From: Devosia sp.
Lineage (GTDB): Bacteria > Pseudomonadota > Alphaproteobacteria > Rhizobiales > Devosiaceae
Reading direction: 5' to 3'
NCBI RefSeq assembly: GCF_028290625.1
Contig: NZ_JAQGJM010000038.1
Span: forward strand, 62,001-126,000
DNA: 64,000 nucleotides
Shown: one piece after another, positions 7,479-17,517 of the stretch
Layout: each line of letters starts with the position of its first letter
Position numbering within the stretch: the stretch's first letter is position 1
Position numbers and translations under genes: made by a program
The notes under the pieces: model-generated
What the model saw: only the letters and a program-made list of their open reading frames with translations
Told to the model about the DNA's origin: nothing
Databases searched by the model: none

Positions 7479-9107
7479 TCAGCTGGGATCGCCAAGCGCA
7501 AACCCCGCGGGCACCAAAGGCGAGCGGATTTCCGCCGCCGTGCCGCCCGGCGCCATGACCTCCTCCTGCCGGCTGGGACACTCCCGCCGCGTGCACAGGC
7601 GGCAACTCGGGCCCACAGGCACATCGGCCGATTGATCCTGCAAGTCGAGCCCGGCGCTATAGATCGTCCGGTCGGCATGCAGCACATTGCAGGCCAGCAT
7701 GATCGACGTCGGCACCACCGTCTCGCGGAACGCCGCCGTCCTTCGCTGCACCGTCTGCGCCAGGAACAGATAGCGCGATCCATCGGCAAACCGCACGATC
7801 TGGCGCACCATGGTGTCGGGCGTGCGAAAAGCGCCATAGATCGCCCAGAGCGGGCACGCATGGCCGCTATTGGGCAGCAGCAGGCCGGGCAGCGGAAAAT
7901 GCTTGGTCAACCGCCCCGCCGGATCGGAGCGCAGGAACCCAAACGGTATTCCTTGCCCGCCGGGGCGGCGCAGCGTCACCAGTCGGTGGGCGATCTGCTC
8001 GAAGCTGGCATGATAAATCTGGCGCAGCCGGTCGATATCGTAGCGCACCGCCTCCGCATCGCTGAGAAAGCGCAAATAGGGAAACACCATCGCCCCGGCC
8101 AGATAAGTGCCCAACGCCCGCGCCGCCAACCGTCGCGCCACCGGGCTGGTCAGGGCCGCCGATTGCAGCGCCTCTGCCAGCACATCCCCGGCCGCCAACT
8201 CCCCATAGAGCCGCGCCAGTTGAAACTGCCGCGTCGCCAACGTCGCCGCCCCCTGGAACCACAGCACCCCAGATTCGGTATCGAAGCGGTATTGCCCCGG
8301 AAAGTCCGAGCCGACATTCGCCGCCGCACCGCCAAACACAACCTGAACGCCGAATCGGGTCCCCAGCAGCGCCGTCAGTGTGAAGACGTTGAACGGCCCC
8401 GCCGCCTCGATCTCATCCCGCAAAACCGCCGCCGCATCCTCCAGCGTCGGAAAATAGTTCTCGCGCTCGATAATCAGGTCATCGATTTCCCGCGCCGACG
8501 AAACGCCGCGCCGGGTCCGGCTGGCCGTATCGAACTGCCCGATCAAGTTCCGCGCCACATCGCTCAGCGCCAGTGACTCGCGCCCGATGGCTGCCAGAAA
8601 CCGCTGGCGCTCGGCATCATCCAGATCGGGCACGTCCTGCAGAATTTCGGCGCTGGACCGCACCGCCGTGATGCTCGACAGGATCTGGTGCAGCATCTGC
8701 GACAGCAGCGGATCGCTACGCAGCCGATCGGCATAGGCGTCAGCGCTGGTCACTGCCGCCCCATACGCCCGATGCAGCCGGGACAGCGCCGCCGCACTCG
8801 CCGGATATTGTGCCACGAGGTCGCGTCGCTCGTCGGGTTGGAACGGAAGTGCCTGCACCATCGGGTCGGCGAATGCCTCTTCCAGGTCTTGCAGCAATTT
8901 TTGTTCAAGAAGTCCAGCAAGCTGGTCGATATCGATGTCCAGATGCTGCGCGACGCGCTGCAACAGCGCCCCGCCGATGTCGCGTTTATTGTTCTCGATC
9001 AGGTTGAGATAGCTCGGCGAAATGCCGACCAGCCGCGCCAAGGCGGCTTGGGAAAGCTTCAACGCCTTCCGCCGATTACTGATGCGAAAGCCGATCGGGG
9101 CGCGCAT
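7479..9107 (-). CDS. XRE-family ScfR-like regulator with ImmA/IrrE-like and DUF2083 domains
   Basis: The 542-residue protein starts with an XRE helix-turn-helix (about 6-58, LVGISPSYLNLIENNKR). An ImmA/IrrE-like middle domain without a visible HExxH follows, and the protein ends with the DUF2083 module and a Cys cluster (CRLCTRREC). This is the architecture of short-chain fatty acyl-CoA regulators (RamB/ScfR). Residues 134-193 are unusual: they resemble a histidine-kinase DHp helix, with His140 in HQILSSITAVRSSAEIL. The chosen ATG at 9107 has GGAGG 9 bp upstream; an upstream ATG at 9137 lacks this. It is divergent from the HAAT importer and may regulate it, which is inference from position. 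Confidence 0.88.
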   Translation of the reverse strand: MRAPIGFRISNRRKALKLSQAALARLVGISPSYLNLIENNKRDIGGALLQRVAQHLDIDIDQLAGLLEQKLLQDLEEAFADPMVQALPFQPDERRDLVAQYPASAAALSRLHRAYGAAVTSADAYADRLRSDPLLSQMLHQILSSITAVRSSAEILQDVPDLDDAERQRFLAAIGRESLALSDVARNLIGQFDTASRTRRGVSSAREIDDLIIERENYFPTLEDAAAVLRDEIEAAGPFNVFTLTALLGTRFGVQVVFGGAAANVGSDFPGQYRFDTESGVLWFQGAATLATRQFQLARLYGELAAGDVLAEALQSAALTSPVARRLAARALGTYLAGAMVFPYLRFLSDAEAVRYDIDRLRQIYHASFEQIAHRLVTLRRPGGQGIPFGFLRSDPAGRLTKHFPLPGLLLPNSGHACPLWAIYGAFRTPDTMVRQIVRFADGSRYLFLAQTVQRRTAAFRETVVPTSIMLACNVLHADRTIYSAGLDLQDQSADVPVGPSCRLCTRRECPSRQEEVMAPGGTAAEIRSPLVPAGFALGDPS

Positions 9108-9295
9108 GGCAATGTCCTCCGCACGGCGATCTGTCAATCAATTGACCATTATCCACCGTATCCAGATCAATTATTTACAGAATATCTCTGCAATTACAAC
9201 AAGCTATTGCCAGCCTTTACGGCCAGGGCGAATACTCTGCACGCGGAGACCTGCTGGCTATGCATCAGCCGTCCCGCGCCAAAAGGAGGAAATCG

Positions 9296-10636
9296 ATGGC
9301 ACTTTTGACTCGGCGCAGGCTGCTCCAGACCGGCATGGCCGGCATTATCGGCACGGGCATCGCGCCCATGATGTTCACCAAGGGCGCCTGGGCCCAGGAA
9401 TTCTGCAACAATCCCACCGGCGACACCGTCACCTTCGGCTTCAACATGCCGCTGACCGGCGCTTACGCCGATGAAGGCGCCGACCAACAGCGCGCTTTGA
9501 CGCTGGCGGTCGAGCATCTCAATGGCGAAGGCGATGGCGGGCTGCTGCCGACCTTCTCGTCCAAGTCTTTGACCGGCAAAGGTGTTTTGGGGAAGAAGGT
9601 CGCCTATGTCACCGGCGACGACCAGACCAAGGCCGATGCCGGTCGCGACTCGGCCCGCCGCATGATCGAACGCGATGGGGCCATCATGATTTGCGGCGCC
9701 TCGTCCTCCGCCGTCGCTATCGCCGAACAGGCGCTCTGCCAGGAAATGGGCGTCATCTACATGGCGGGCCTCACCCATTCCAACGACACCACCGGCAAGG
9801 ACAAAAAACGCTACGGCTTCCGCCACTTCTTCAACGCCTACCAGTCGGGTATCGCGCTCGGCCCGGTCCTGGGCGAAGCCTATGGCAAGGACCGCGTCGC
9901 CTACCACCTGACCGCCGACTACACCTGGGGCTGGACCCAGGAAGAATCGATGAAGAACGCCACCGAGGCGCTCGGCTGGAAGACCATCGCCCCCGTCCGC
10001 ACGCCAGTGGGTGCCGGCGATTTCAGCCAATACCTGACCCCGGTGCTCAATTCCGGCGCCGACGTGCTGATCCTCAATCACTACGGGTTCGACGGCGTCA
10101 ATTCGCTGACGCAGGCCGTGCAGTTCGGCATGAAGGACAAGACCGTCAACGGCAAGAAGTTCGAGATCGTACTGCCGTTGGTGTCGGACCTGATGGCCAA
10201 GGGCGCCGGCGAAGCGATGAAGGGTGTTTACGGCACCTCCAACTGGGATTGGCAGCTCAAAGACGCCGCCAGCGCGGCGTTCACCAAGTCGTTCGGCGCC
10301 AAATATGGCCAGCCCCCGAGCCAGATCGCCCACACCTCCTATGTTCAGGCGCTGCTCTATGCCGATGCCTGCGAACGCGCCGGCACCTTCTATCCGCCCG
10401 AAGTCATCAAGGCGCTGGAAGGTTTCGAGTTCGACGGCATGGGCAATGGCCCAACGCTGTACCGCGACACCGATCACCAGTGCTTCAAGGACGTGTTGGT
10501 GGTGCAGGGCAAGGAAGCCCCGGCCAACCAGTATGACCTGCTCGACGTGGTCGCGACGGCTTCCAAGGACAGCGTCACCTACGATCCGGCGATCTTCGGC
10601 GGCGAGCTGGGCCCCGATACCGCGGCCATGTGCTGA
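9296..10636 (+). CDS. HAAT-type ABC importer substrate-binding protein (Tat signal)
   Basis: The 446-residue periplasmic binding protein has a twin-arginine-like leader (TRRRLLQTG, hydrophobic core, predicted cleavage after AWA). The mature part is a type I periplasmic-binding fold that opens TVTFGFNMPLTGAYADEGAD, as in LivJ/AmiC/UrtA relatives. AAAGGAGG precedes the ATG at 9296 and decides the start over an upstream ATG at 9260. It heads a five-gene operon with two LivH/LivM-like permeases and two ATPases. The fold does not fix the ligand: amino acids, amides, urea and aromatic acids are all known for this family. The divergent ScfR-like regulator hints at an acyl-related metabolite, but only weakly. 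Confidence 0.92.
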   Translation: MALLTRRRLLQTGMAGIIGTGIAPMMFTKGAWAQEFCNNPTGDTVTFGFNMPLTGAYADEGADQQRALTLAVEHLNGEGDGGLLPTFSSKSLTGKGVLGKKVAYVTGDDQTKADAGRDSARRMIERDGAIMICGASSSAVAIAEQALCQEMGVIYMAGLTHSNDTTGKDKKRYGFRHFFNAYQSGIALGPVLGEAYGKDRVAYHLTADYTWGWTQEESMKNATEALGWKTIAPVRTPVGAGDFSQYLTPVLNSGADVLILNHYGFDGVNSLTQAVQFGMKDKTVNGKKFEIVLPLVSDLMAKGAGEAMKGVYGTSNWDWQLKDAASAAFTKSFGAKYGQPPSQIAHTSYVQALLYADACERAGTFYPPEVIKALEGFEFDGMGNGPTLYRDTDHQCFKDVLVVQGKEAPANQYDLLDVVATASKDSVTYDPAIFGGELGPDTAAMC

Positions 10637-10643
10637 TCCAACT

Positions 10644-10666
10644 GGGTCCGGCCACGTGCCGGGCCC
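10644..10666 (+). repeat. Intercistronic stem-loop after the HAAT binding-protein gene
   Basis: GGGTCCGG and CCGGGCCC pair across a 7-base loop with one G-T wobble, 8 bases after the binding-protein stop. No U-tract follows. Such hairpins between a binding-protein gene and its permease genes typically stabilise the upstream mRNA, giving excess binding protein. Confidence 0.6.
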
Positions 10667-10698
10667 TGCCCTTCTCCCGCGCGAACATCGGTAGGTTC

Positions 10699-11727
10699 AT
10701 GGACGCGATCCTCGCACAGCTTCTCAATGGCCTCGACAAGGGCGGCGCCTATGCCCTGATCGCCCTGGGCCTCACCCTGGTGTTCGGCACTCTGGGGGTG
10801 GTCAATTTCGCCCATGGCGCGCTGTTCATGCTCGGTGCCTTCTGCGCGGTGGCGTTTCGCCAGTTGATCACCATGGAAACCACCACGGTTGATCCCGGCC
10901 AGCTGTCGCCTTGGGGCGCGCCGCTCGAAATCAAGACGCCGCTGGCGCAGACCTGGTTCGGCGATTTCGGCGCGGTAATGATCGAATATTCGGTGCCGCT
11001 GTCGATCGTGCTGGCCATCCCGGTCATGCTGATCATTGGCATCGCCATGGAACGCGGCATTATCAAGCACTTCTACAAGCGCTCCCATGCCGAGCAGATC
11101 CTGGTCACCTTCGGGCTGGCCATTGTGGCGCAGGAGGTCATCAAGGCGATCTTCGGCCCCAACCCGATTTCCCAGCCCATGCCCACCTCGCTACGCGGTG
11201 CCGCAGATGTCGGCCTCTGGCTGGGCATGGGGCCCAATGTGCTCACCTATCCCTGGTGGCGGCTGATTTATTTCGTGTTTTCCGCCGCCATCATCGCCGC
11301 CGTCTTCGCTTTCCTGCGCTTCACCACCTTTGGCATGGTGGTGCGGGCCGGCATGGCCGACCGCGAGACCGTGGGCCTGCTTGGCATCAATATCGGCCAC
11401 CGCTTCACCATCATGTTCGGCCTCGCCGCGGTGGTCGCGGGGCTGGCAGGCGTCATGTACACGCCGTTGGTGCCGCCCAATTATCACCTCGGCATGGACT
11501 TTTTGGTACTCAGCTTCGTCGTCGTCGTGGTCGGTGGCATGGGCTCGCTGCCCGGCGCTGTGGCAGCCGGGTTCCTGCTCGGCATCCTGCAAAGCTTTGC
11601 CTCGATGGCGCAGGTCAAGGGGCTGATACCGGGGATCGACCAGATCATCATCTACCTGACGGCAGTGATTATCCTGCTGGTCCGTCCGCGAGGCCTGATC
11701 GGCCGGCGCGGCATGATGGAGAGCTGA
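10699..11727 (+). CDS. LivH-like ABC transporter permease
   Basis: The 342-residue inner-membrane protein begins with the classic LivH N-terminus (LLNGLDKGGAYALIALGLTL) and has the FGMVVRAGMADRETVGLLGI loop that contacts the ATPase. Its last third carries the VVVVGGMGSLPGAVAAG motif. About 8-9 hydrophobic helices are visible. It pairs with the LivM-like protein encoded 1 bp downstream to form the translocation pore. The ATG at 10699 follows a modest GGTAGG site; the frame extends upstream to 10630, but that part reads through the stem-loop and is not permease-like. Confidence 0.93.
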   Translation: MDAILAQLLNGLDKGGAYALIALGLTLVFGTLGVVNFAHGALFMLGAFCAVAFRQLITMETTTVDPGQLSPWGAPLEIKTPLAQTWFGDFGAVMIEYSVPLSIVLAIPVMLIIGIAMERGIIKHFYKRSHAEQILVTFGLAIVAQEVIKAIFGPNPISQPMPTSLRGAADVGLWLGMGPNVLTYPWWRLIYFVFSAAIIAAVFAFLRFTTFGMVVRAGMADRETVGLLGINIGHRFTIMFGLAAVVAGLAGVMYTPLVPPNYHLGMDFLVLSFVVVVVGGMGSLPGAVAAGFLLGILQSFASMAQVKGLIPGIDQIIIYLTAVIILLVRPRGLIGRRGMMES

Positions 11728-11728
11728 G

Positions 11729-12877
11729 ATGAACGCTCTCCTGATGTCCCGCCGCGATGCCGTCACGCTAGCAATCTTCGCCCTGGTCGTTCTCACCATG
11801 CCAGTCTGGCTGCAACCGTTCGGCGCCGCCTATCCCGGCCTGATGCAGAAGTTCGCGATCTACGCCATCTTCGCCATCGGCTTCAACATCCTGTTCGGGC
11901 TGACCGGCTATCTCAGCTTCGGCCACGCGGCGTTTCTGGGCGTTGGCTCCTACACGGCCGTCTGGTCGTTCAAATTGCTGACTATGGACGCCCTGCCTGC
12001 CATCGCGTTTGCGATCATCCTCTCGGGCTTGTTGGCCGTAGTCATCGGGTATCTGAGCCTGCGGCGGTCGGGCATTTACTTCTCCATCCTGACGCTGGCC
12101 TTCGCCCAGATGTGCTACAACCTCGCCTATTCGGTGCTGACGCCGATCACCAATGGCGAGACCTCGCTGCAGCTCAACCTGCGCGACCCGCGCATCATCG
12201 ACTCGGCGCTGGCGCCCCGCCCGGCCGGATTGCCAAGTGCCGGCCTATTCGGACACACGTTCACCGGTCTCGAAGGCTTCTATTTCTGTGCCGCGGCGCT
12301 GCTGATCGCCTTTTTTATCGCCCAGAAAATCTTCGCCTCGCCCTTTGGCATGATGCTGCGCGGCATCAAATCCAACCAGACGCGAATGAACTATACTGGC
12401 TTCAACACCCGCCCCTATGCGCTGTCGGCCTTCGTCATCTCGGGCATGTATGCGGGCCTCGCCGGCGCCTTGCTGGCCGTCACCGATCCCCTGGCTGGCG
12501 CCGAGCGCATGCAGTGGACCGCATCGGGCGAGGTGGTGCTGATGACCATTCTCGGTGGCGTCGGCACGCTGATCGGCCCGGTGCTGGGCGCATGGATCAT
12601 CAAATATTTCGAGAACATCTTCTCGGCCTTCAACGAGCAGATCGTCAGCCGGTTCTTCGATTTCCTGCCCGCTGGGGCGCATGAAGTGGTGACGGCCGTC
12701 GCCAGCAAGTTCGTCGGCGAGGGCTGGAACCTCACGCTCGGATTGGTCTTCGTGCTGATCGTCGTCTTCCTGCCCGGCGGCATCATGGAGGGTGTGCGCC
12801 GCATCGCCCACCTGTTCGACAAGTCCCGTCGCGCGCCCAAGGCGCCGGCCAAGCTCTCCACCCAACCTGCCGAATAG
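11729..12877 (+). CDS. LivM-like ABC transporter permease
   Basis: The 382-residue protein has the LivM pattern. Its helices include FAIGFNILFGLTGYLSFGHA early on, the coupling loop FGMMLRGIKSNQTRMNYTGF in the middle and the GGVGTLIGPVLGAW segment late. It begins 1 bp after the livH-like stop, and a polar, Lys-rich C-terminal tail of about 25 residues follows the last helix. It forms the inner-membrane heterodimer of the HAAT importer. Confidence 0.93.
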   Translation: MNALLMSRRDAVTLAIFALVVLTMPVWLQPFGAAYPGLMQKFAIYAIFAIGFNILFGLTGYLSFGHAAFLGVGSYTAVWSFKLLTMDALPAIAFAIILSGLLAVVIGYLSLRRSGIYFSILTLAFAQMCYNLAYSVLTPITNGETSLQLNLRDPRIIDSALAPRPAGLPSAGLFGHTFTGLEGFYFCAAALLIAFFIAQKIFASPFGMMLRGIKSNQTRMNYTGFNTRPYALSAFVISGMYAGLAGALLAVTDPLAGAERMQWTASGEVVLMTILGGVGTLIGPVLGAWIIKYFENIFSAFNEQIVSRFFDFLPAGAHEVVTAVASKFVGEGWNLTLGLVFVLIVVFLPGGIMEGVRRIAHLFDKSRRAPKAPAKLSTQPAE

Positions 12878-12886
12878 GACGACCCG

Positions 12887-13650
12887 ATGGCTGTTCCCAA
12901 TGTCGTCCTACATGTTGCCGACGTCCATAAACGCTTTGGCGGGCTGCACGCTCTGGCCGATATCGATCTGCAGATCGAGGAGGGCCAGACCCACGCCATT
13001 ATCGGTCCTAATGGCGCGGGCAAGTCGACGCTGCTCAATGTGTGCATTGGGAAGCTCGCACCGACCAGCGGCACGGTGGTGTTCGATGGCCAGGTCCTGA
13101 CCGGCAAGAAGCCCCATGAAATCAACCAGCTCGGCATCGCCCGCGTGTTCCAGACACCGGAGATCTTTGCCGATCTCAGCGTGTTGCAGAACGTCATGAT
13201 CCCAGCCCTCGCCAAGCGCGACGGCGCATTCAAGCTCAACCTGCTGCGCTCGCTGGATAGCCAGACCACCATCCGCGCGGAGGCCGAGGACATGCTGGAG
13301 GATGTCGGCCTGTTCGGCCGTCGCGACACGCTCGCCGGCAGTCTCAGCCGGGGCGACAAGCGGCGGATGGAGCTGGCCATGTGCCTGATCCAGCATCCGC
13401 GCCTCTTGCTGTTGGATGAGCCTACCGCCGGCATGAGCCGCCACGACACCAATACCACCATCGAATTGCTCAAGAAGATCAAGAGCCGCGGCATGACCAA
13501 GGTGATCATCGAACACGACATGCATGTCGTCTTCTCGCTGGCCGACAAGATTTCCGTGCTGGCGCAGGGCCGCATCATCGCCGATGGTACGCCCGACGAG
13601 GTACGCGGCAATCCCAAGGTGCAGGAAGCCTATCTCGGAGGAACGCACCA

Positions 13651-13654
<4 letters not shown>
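12887..13654 (+). CDS. LivG-like ABC transporter ATPase
   Basis: The 255-residue ATPase has Walker A GPNGAGKST, Walker B LLLLDEPTAGM and the H-loop IEHDMHVV. Its signature motif is an unusual LSRGDKRRMELA in place of LSxGxQQ, a variant also seen in urea/amide-type importers. It is 9 bp downstream of the livM-like gene and overlaps the livF-like gene by 4 bp (GTGA). The signature variant and binding-protein type lean away from a plain branched-chain amino acid system. Confidence 0.92.
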
Positions 13655-14421
<767 letters not shown>

Positions 14422-14443
14422 AGACGGACGCCAGCTGCGATCC

Positions 14444-14502
14444 ATCCTGGGGCTTCCGCCCAAGGCAATTGTGCCGCTTCTCTCCCAAGGAAGCCTCAGG
14501 AT
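14444..14502. terminator. Imperfect palindrome between convergent ABC operons (candidate bidirectional terminator)
   Basis: ATCCTGGGGCTTCC at 14444-14457 pairs with GGAAGCCTCAGGAT at 14489-14502, with one mismatch and a 31-base loop. It occupies the short spacer between two convergent operons, where a shared transcription stop is expected. There is no clear T-tract, so termination is inferred. Confidence 0.45.
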
Positions 14503-14511
14503 CGGATACCT

Positions 14512-15576
14512 TCAAACCAGCTTCAGGCCCTGGGGATTGAATAGGCGCAGGTCCTTGGGCTTCCAGGTGAAATGCACTGTCTCGCCAGCGGCGAGATCGT
14601 CGCCGTCGCGCTGCTCGGCTACGAGACTCTGGCCATCGGGAAGCTGGCAATAGAGGTAGCGCGTGCCACCCAGATATTCGAAGAAATCCACGGTCGCCTT
14701 GAGCGTGCCGGGGGCTGACGCCGTGAGCACCAGGTGCTCGGGCCGCAAGCCGACCGTTACCTTACCGCTGCCAGCCGCCGCGATCGTGGGCACGTCGATT
14801 TCGGCACCGGCGGCCAAGACTTTGCCCGCGCCCTGCCCCGCGGCGTCGAGCAAATTCATCCGCGGCGAGCCGATGAAACCTGCGACGAAGGTGTTCGCGG
14901 GGTGCTCGTATACCTCGCGCGGGGTGCCAACCTGTTCGATGACCCCATCGCGCAGGACCACGATCTTGTCGGCCAGCGTCATCGCCTCGGTCTGGTCGTG
15001 GGTGACATAGACCATGGTATTGCCGAGCTCGCGGTGCAGCCTGGCGATTTCGATGCGCATTGAGACGCGCAGCTCGGCATCGAGGTTGCTCAGCGGCTCA
15101 TCGAACAGAAACACTTGCGGCTTGCGCACGATGGCGCGGCCGATGGCGACCCGCTGGCGCTGGCCGCCCGAGAGCTGGCCGGGACGCCGATCCAGCAACG
15201 GCTCGATCTTGAGGATTTTTGCCGCCGCGTCGACCTGAACCGCGATTTCCGCCTTGGGCACATTGGCCATGGACAGGCCAAAACCGAGGTTTTCCCGCAC
15301 GCTCATATGCGGATAGAGCGCATAGGACTGGAACACCATGGCGATGCCGCGCTGCGATGGATCGAGGTCAGTGACGTCCTTGCCGCCAATCTCGATATCG
15401 CCGTCCGAGACTTCCTCCAGCCCGGCGATCATGCGCAAAAGCGTGGATTTCCCGCAGCCCGACGGGCCGACGAAGACGACGAATTCGCCTTCGCCAACCA
15501 CCAGGTCGACGCCGTGGATCACCTCAATCGGTCCGAAACTCTTGCGGACCTGCCGCAGCCGCATGCCGTCGGTCAT
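14512..15576 (-). CDS. UgpC/MalK-family sugar ABC importer ATPase
   Basis: The 354-residue ATPase has Walker A GPSGCGKST, the Q-loop FQSYALYPHMSVREN, the signature LSGGQRQRVAIGRAIV and Walker B VFLFDEPLSNLDAELR. A TOBE-type C-terminal regulatory domain follows from about residue 235. It energises the MalF/MalG-like permeases of the same operon. The start overlaps the GH127 stop by 4 bp, so it is translated directly after the glycosidase. MalK-type subunits of this class may serve more than one importer, and a second paralogue lies at 31797-32882. Confidence 0.95.
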   Translation of the reverse strand: MTDGMRLRQVRKSFGPIEVIHGVDLVVGEGEFVVFVGPSGCGKSTLLRMIAGLEEVSDGDIEIGGKDVTDLDPSQRGIAMVFQSYALYPHMSVRENLGFGLSMANVPKAEIAVQVDAAAKILKIEPLLDRRPGQLSGGQRQRVAIGRAIVRKPQVFLFDEPLSNLDAELRVSMRIEIARLHRELGNTMVYVTHDQTEAMTLADKIVVLRDGVIEQVGTPREVYEHPANTFVAGFIGSPRMNLLDAAGQGAGKVLAAGAEIDVPTIAAAGSGKVTVGLRPEHLVLTASAPGTLKATVDFFEYLGGTRYLYCQLPDGQSLVAEQRDGDDLAAGETVHFTWKPKDLRLFNPQGLKLV

Positions 15577-17495
15577 GGCCGTTGTTCCGCCCGCACCCAG
15601 ACCAGCATTTCGCCAGGCTCGCGGTTATCCCACAAATGGTACGGCACCATGCGGGCCTTGTCCGCCTTGGCGCTTGGCACCGCCTCGCTGTAGAGCGCAT
15701 CGTCAGCGCTCTCCGCCACTTCGCGCAGCACTGGCAGATCGATGGCGATAGCGCCATTGAAGTTCGGAATGACCGCCGTCTGCGATTTGCCCAGCCCGTC
15801 CCCAAGCAGGATCGAGTTCAGGCCCACGGCATTGTCGGTGCCTTCGAGGCAATAGACCAGCGGGCCGCGCATGACCGCAACGCGGCCGGCGTCCTGGCGC
15901 ACTTTCGGGTTGGCGCGCAAAGCCCGCGGCACCAGCGGCAGGTCGAGCCGGACGCTGTCGCCAGCCTGCCATTCGCGCTCGATTCGCGCGTAGCCATCGA
16001 CGGTGATGCCATCGACATCGACGCTCTGCCCATTGACCGCAATAGCCGCTCCCTTGGCCCAGGCCGGGATACGCAACGAGAGCGCGAAGCGTGTCGGCTT
16101 CTCCACGGCGACCGATAGCGCGATCGCCCCGTCCCAGGGATATTGCGTCTGCTGTGTCAGCGTCACCGCGCCACTGGCCAGATCGACCCGCGCGGTGCTC
16201 TCGCCATAGAGATGCACGGCGATTTCGTCATCGGCCACGCCATACATGTACGAGCCGATCGAGGCCACCAGCCGCGCAATGTTCGGTGGGCAGCACGGGC
16301 AGCGATGCCAGATCCAGCGATGGTGCTTGCCGGCGCTTTCCAGCGGATTTTCGTAGAAGAAGGTCTTGCCGTCGCGCGAGAGGCCGGCGATGGCGCCGTT
16401 GTAGAGCGCCTGCTCCATGGTATCGGCATAAAGCCGGTTGGGTCCGCGCCCCAGCATGCGGTTGGCCCAGAATACCAGCCCGACGGAGGCGCAGGTTTCG
16501 GCATAGGCACTCTCGTTGGGTAGATCGTAATAGTCAGTGAAGCCCTCATTCGCCGCTGCCGGCCCGATGCCGCCCGTCAGGTACATCTGCTTGTTGGTCA
16601 GGTCGGCCCACAGCGCTTCAAGCGCATGGGTCAGGCTGTCATCGTGATACTCAGTGGCGATGTCGGCCATGCCGGAATAGATGTACATCGCCCGCACCGC
16701 GTGGCCGACCACCTTGGTCTGGTCGCGCAACGGCATGTGCGACTGGTTGTATTCCAGCGTATTGGCCTGTACCCCCCTGGGGTCACGGCCATGGGCAATA
16801 GCTTCCTCGACGAAAAAATTGGGCGCCTGGCCGCGCTCGTCGACGAAGAACTTGGCCAGTTCCATATAGCTGGAATTGCCGGTCTCGCGCGCCAGCCGCA
16901 CCAGCGCCAGCTCGACCTCCTCGTGTCCGCAATAGCCGCGCACCTGCCCCGGCCCGCGCCCGAAGCGCTTGACCATGTAGTCGGCCATGCGGCTCATGAT
17001 ATCGAGGAATTTGCGCTTGCCGGTGGCCTGGTGATAGGCGACGGCCGCCTCGATCATGTGACCGGCGCAATACAACTCATGGAAGTCCCGCATATTGGTC
17101 CATTTCCACTCCGGCTTGATGCGCTGGAAGAAGGAATTAAGGTAACCGTCAGGGTCCTGCAGCTTTTCATAGAGATCGATGATCGCGTCGGCGCGTGTTT
17201 CCAGCACAGGATTGGGCTTGCGATAGAGCGAATAGGCGATGGTCTCGATCGATTTGGCCAGATCGCTGTCCCAGAACATCTGCGTGGTGCCCAGCCAGCC
17301 GACGATGGGGATGACGAGACCGGGATTGGGCGCGTCCACATCGACCTGTTCGAGCATGCGCGCCTCGATGCAGCGATCCAGCAGGATGGCAGCGGTCTCG
17401 TCGCAGACAGCCTCCTGCCAATCGCCCCAGAAGCCGGCGACATCGACGCTGGGCACGGGCAGAGGACGGAATTGACGCGTGGTGGACTGAGCCAT
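15573..17495 (-). CDS. GH127 beta-L-arabinofuranosidase (HypBA1-like)
   Basis: The 640-residue protein has the (alpha/alpha)6-barrel family signatures YLTGGIG, NESAYAETCASVGLVFW and RCPCCPPNIAR. Glu333 and Cys335 (ETC) with Cys401 and Cys402 (CPCC) match the zinc-binding Glu/Cys set of HypBA1, in which the Cys equivalent to Cys401 is the nucleophile. HypBA1 removes L-arabinofuranose from the short beta-linked arabinooligosaccharides of plant hydroxyproline-rich glycoproteins. No signal peptide is visible, so it should act in the cytoplasm on imported oligosaccharides. It is sandwiched between the importer permease and ATPase genes. Other sugars are possible, since few GH127 members are characterised. 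Confidence 0.9.
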   Translation of the reverse strand: MAQSTTRQFRPLPVPSVDVAGFWGDWQEAVCDETAAILLDRCIEARMLEQVDVDAPNPGLVIPIVGWLGTTQMFWDSDLAKSIETIAYSLYRKPNPVLETRADAIIDLYEKLQDPDGYLNSFFQRIKPEWKWTNMRDFHELYCAGHMIEAAVAYHQATGKRKFLDIMSRMADYMVKRFGRGPGQVRGYCGHEEVELALVRLARETGNSSYMELAKFFVDERGQAPNFFVEEAIAHGRDPRGVQANTLEYNQSHMPLRDQTKVVGHAVRAMYIYSGMADIATEYHDDSLTHALEALWADLTNKQMYLTGGIGPAAANEGFTDYYDLPNESAYAETCASVGLVFWANRMLGRGPNRLYADTMEQALYNGAIAGLSRDGKTFFYENPLESAGKHHRWIWHRCPCCPPNIARLVASIGSYMYGVADDEIAVHLYGESTARVDLASGAVTLTQQTQYPWDGAIALSVAVEKPTRFALSLRIPAWAKGAAIAVNGQSVDVDGITVDGYARIEREWQAGDSVRLDLPLVPRALRANPKVRQDAGRVAVMRGPLVYCLEGTDNAVGLNSILLGDGLGKSQTAVIPNFNGAIAIDLPVLREVAESADDALYSEAVPSAKADKARMVPYHLWDNREPGEMLVWVRAEQRP

Positions 17496-17517
17496 TTTAA
17501 GGTTCCGGTGGTTAGGA

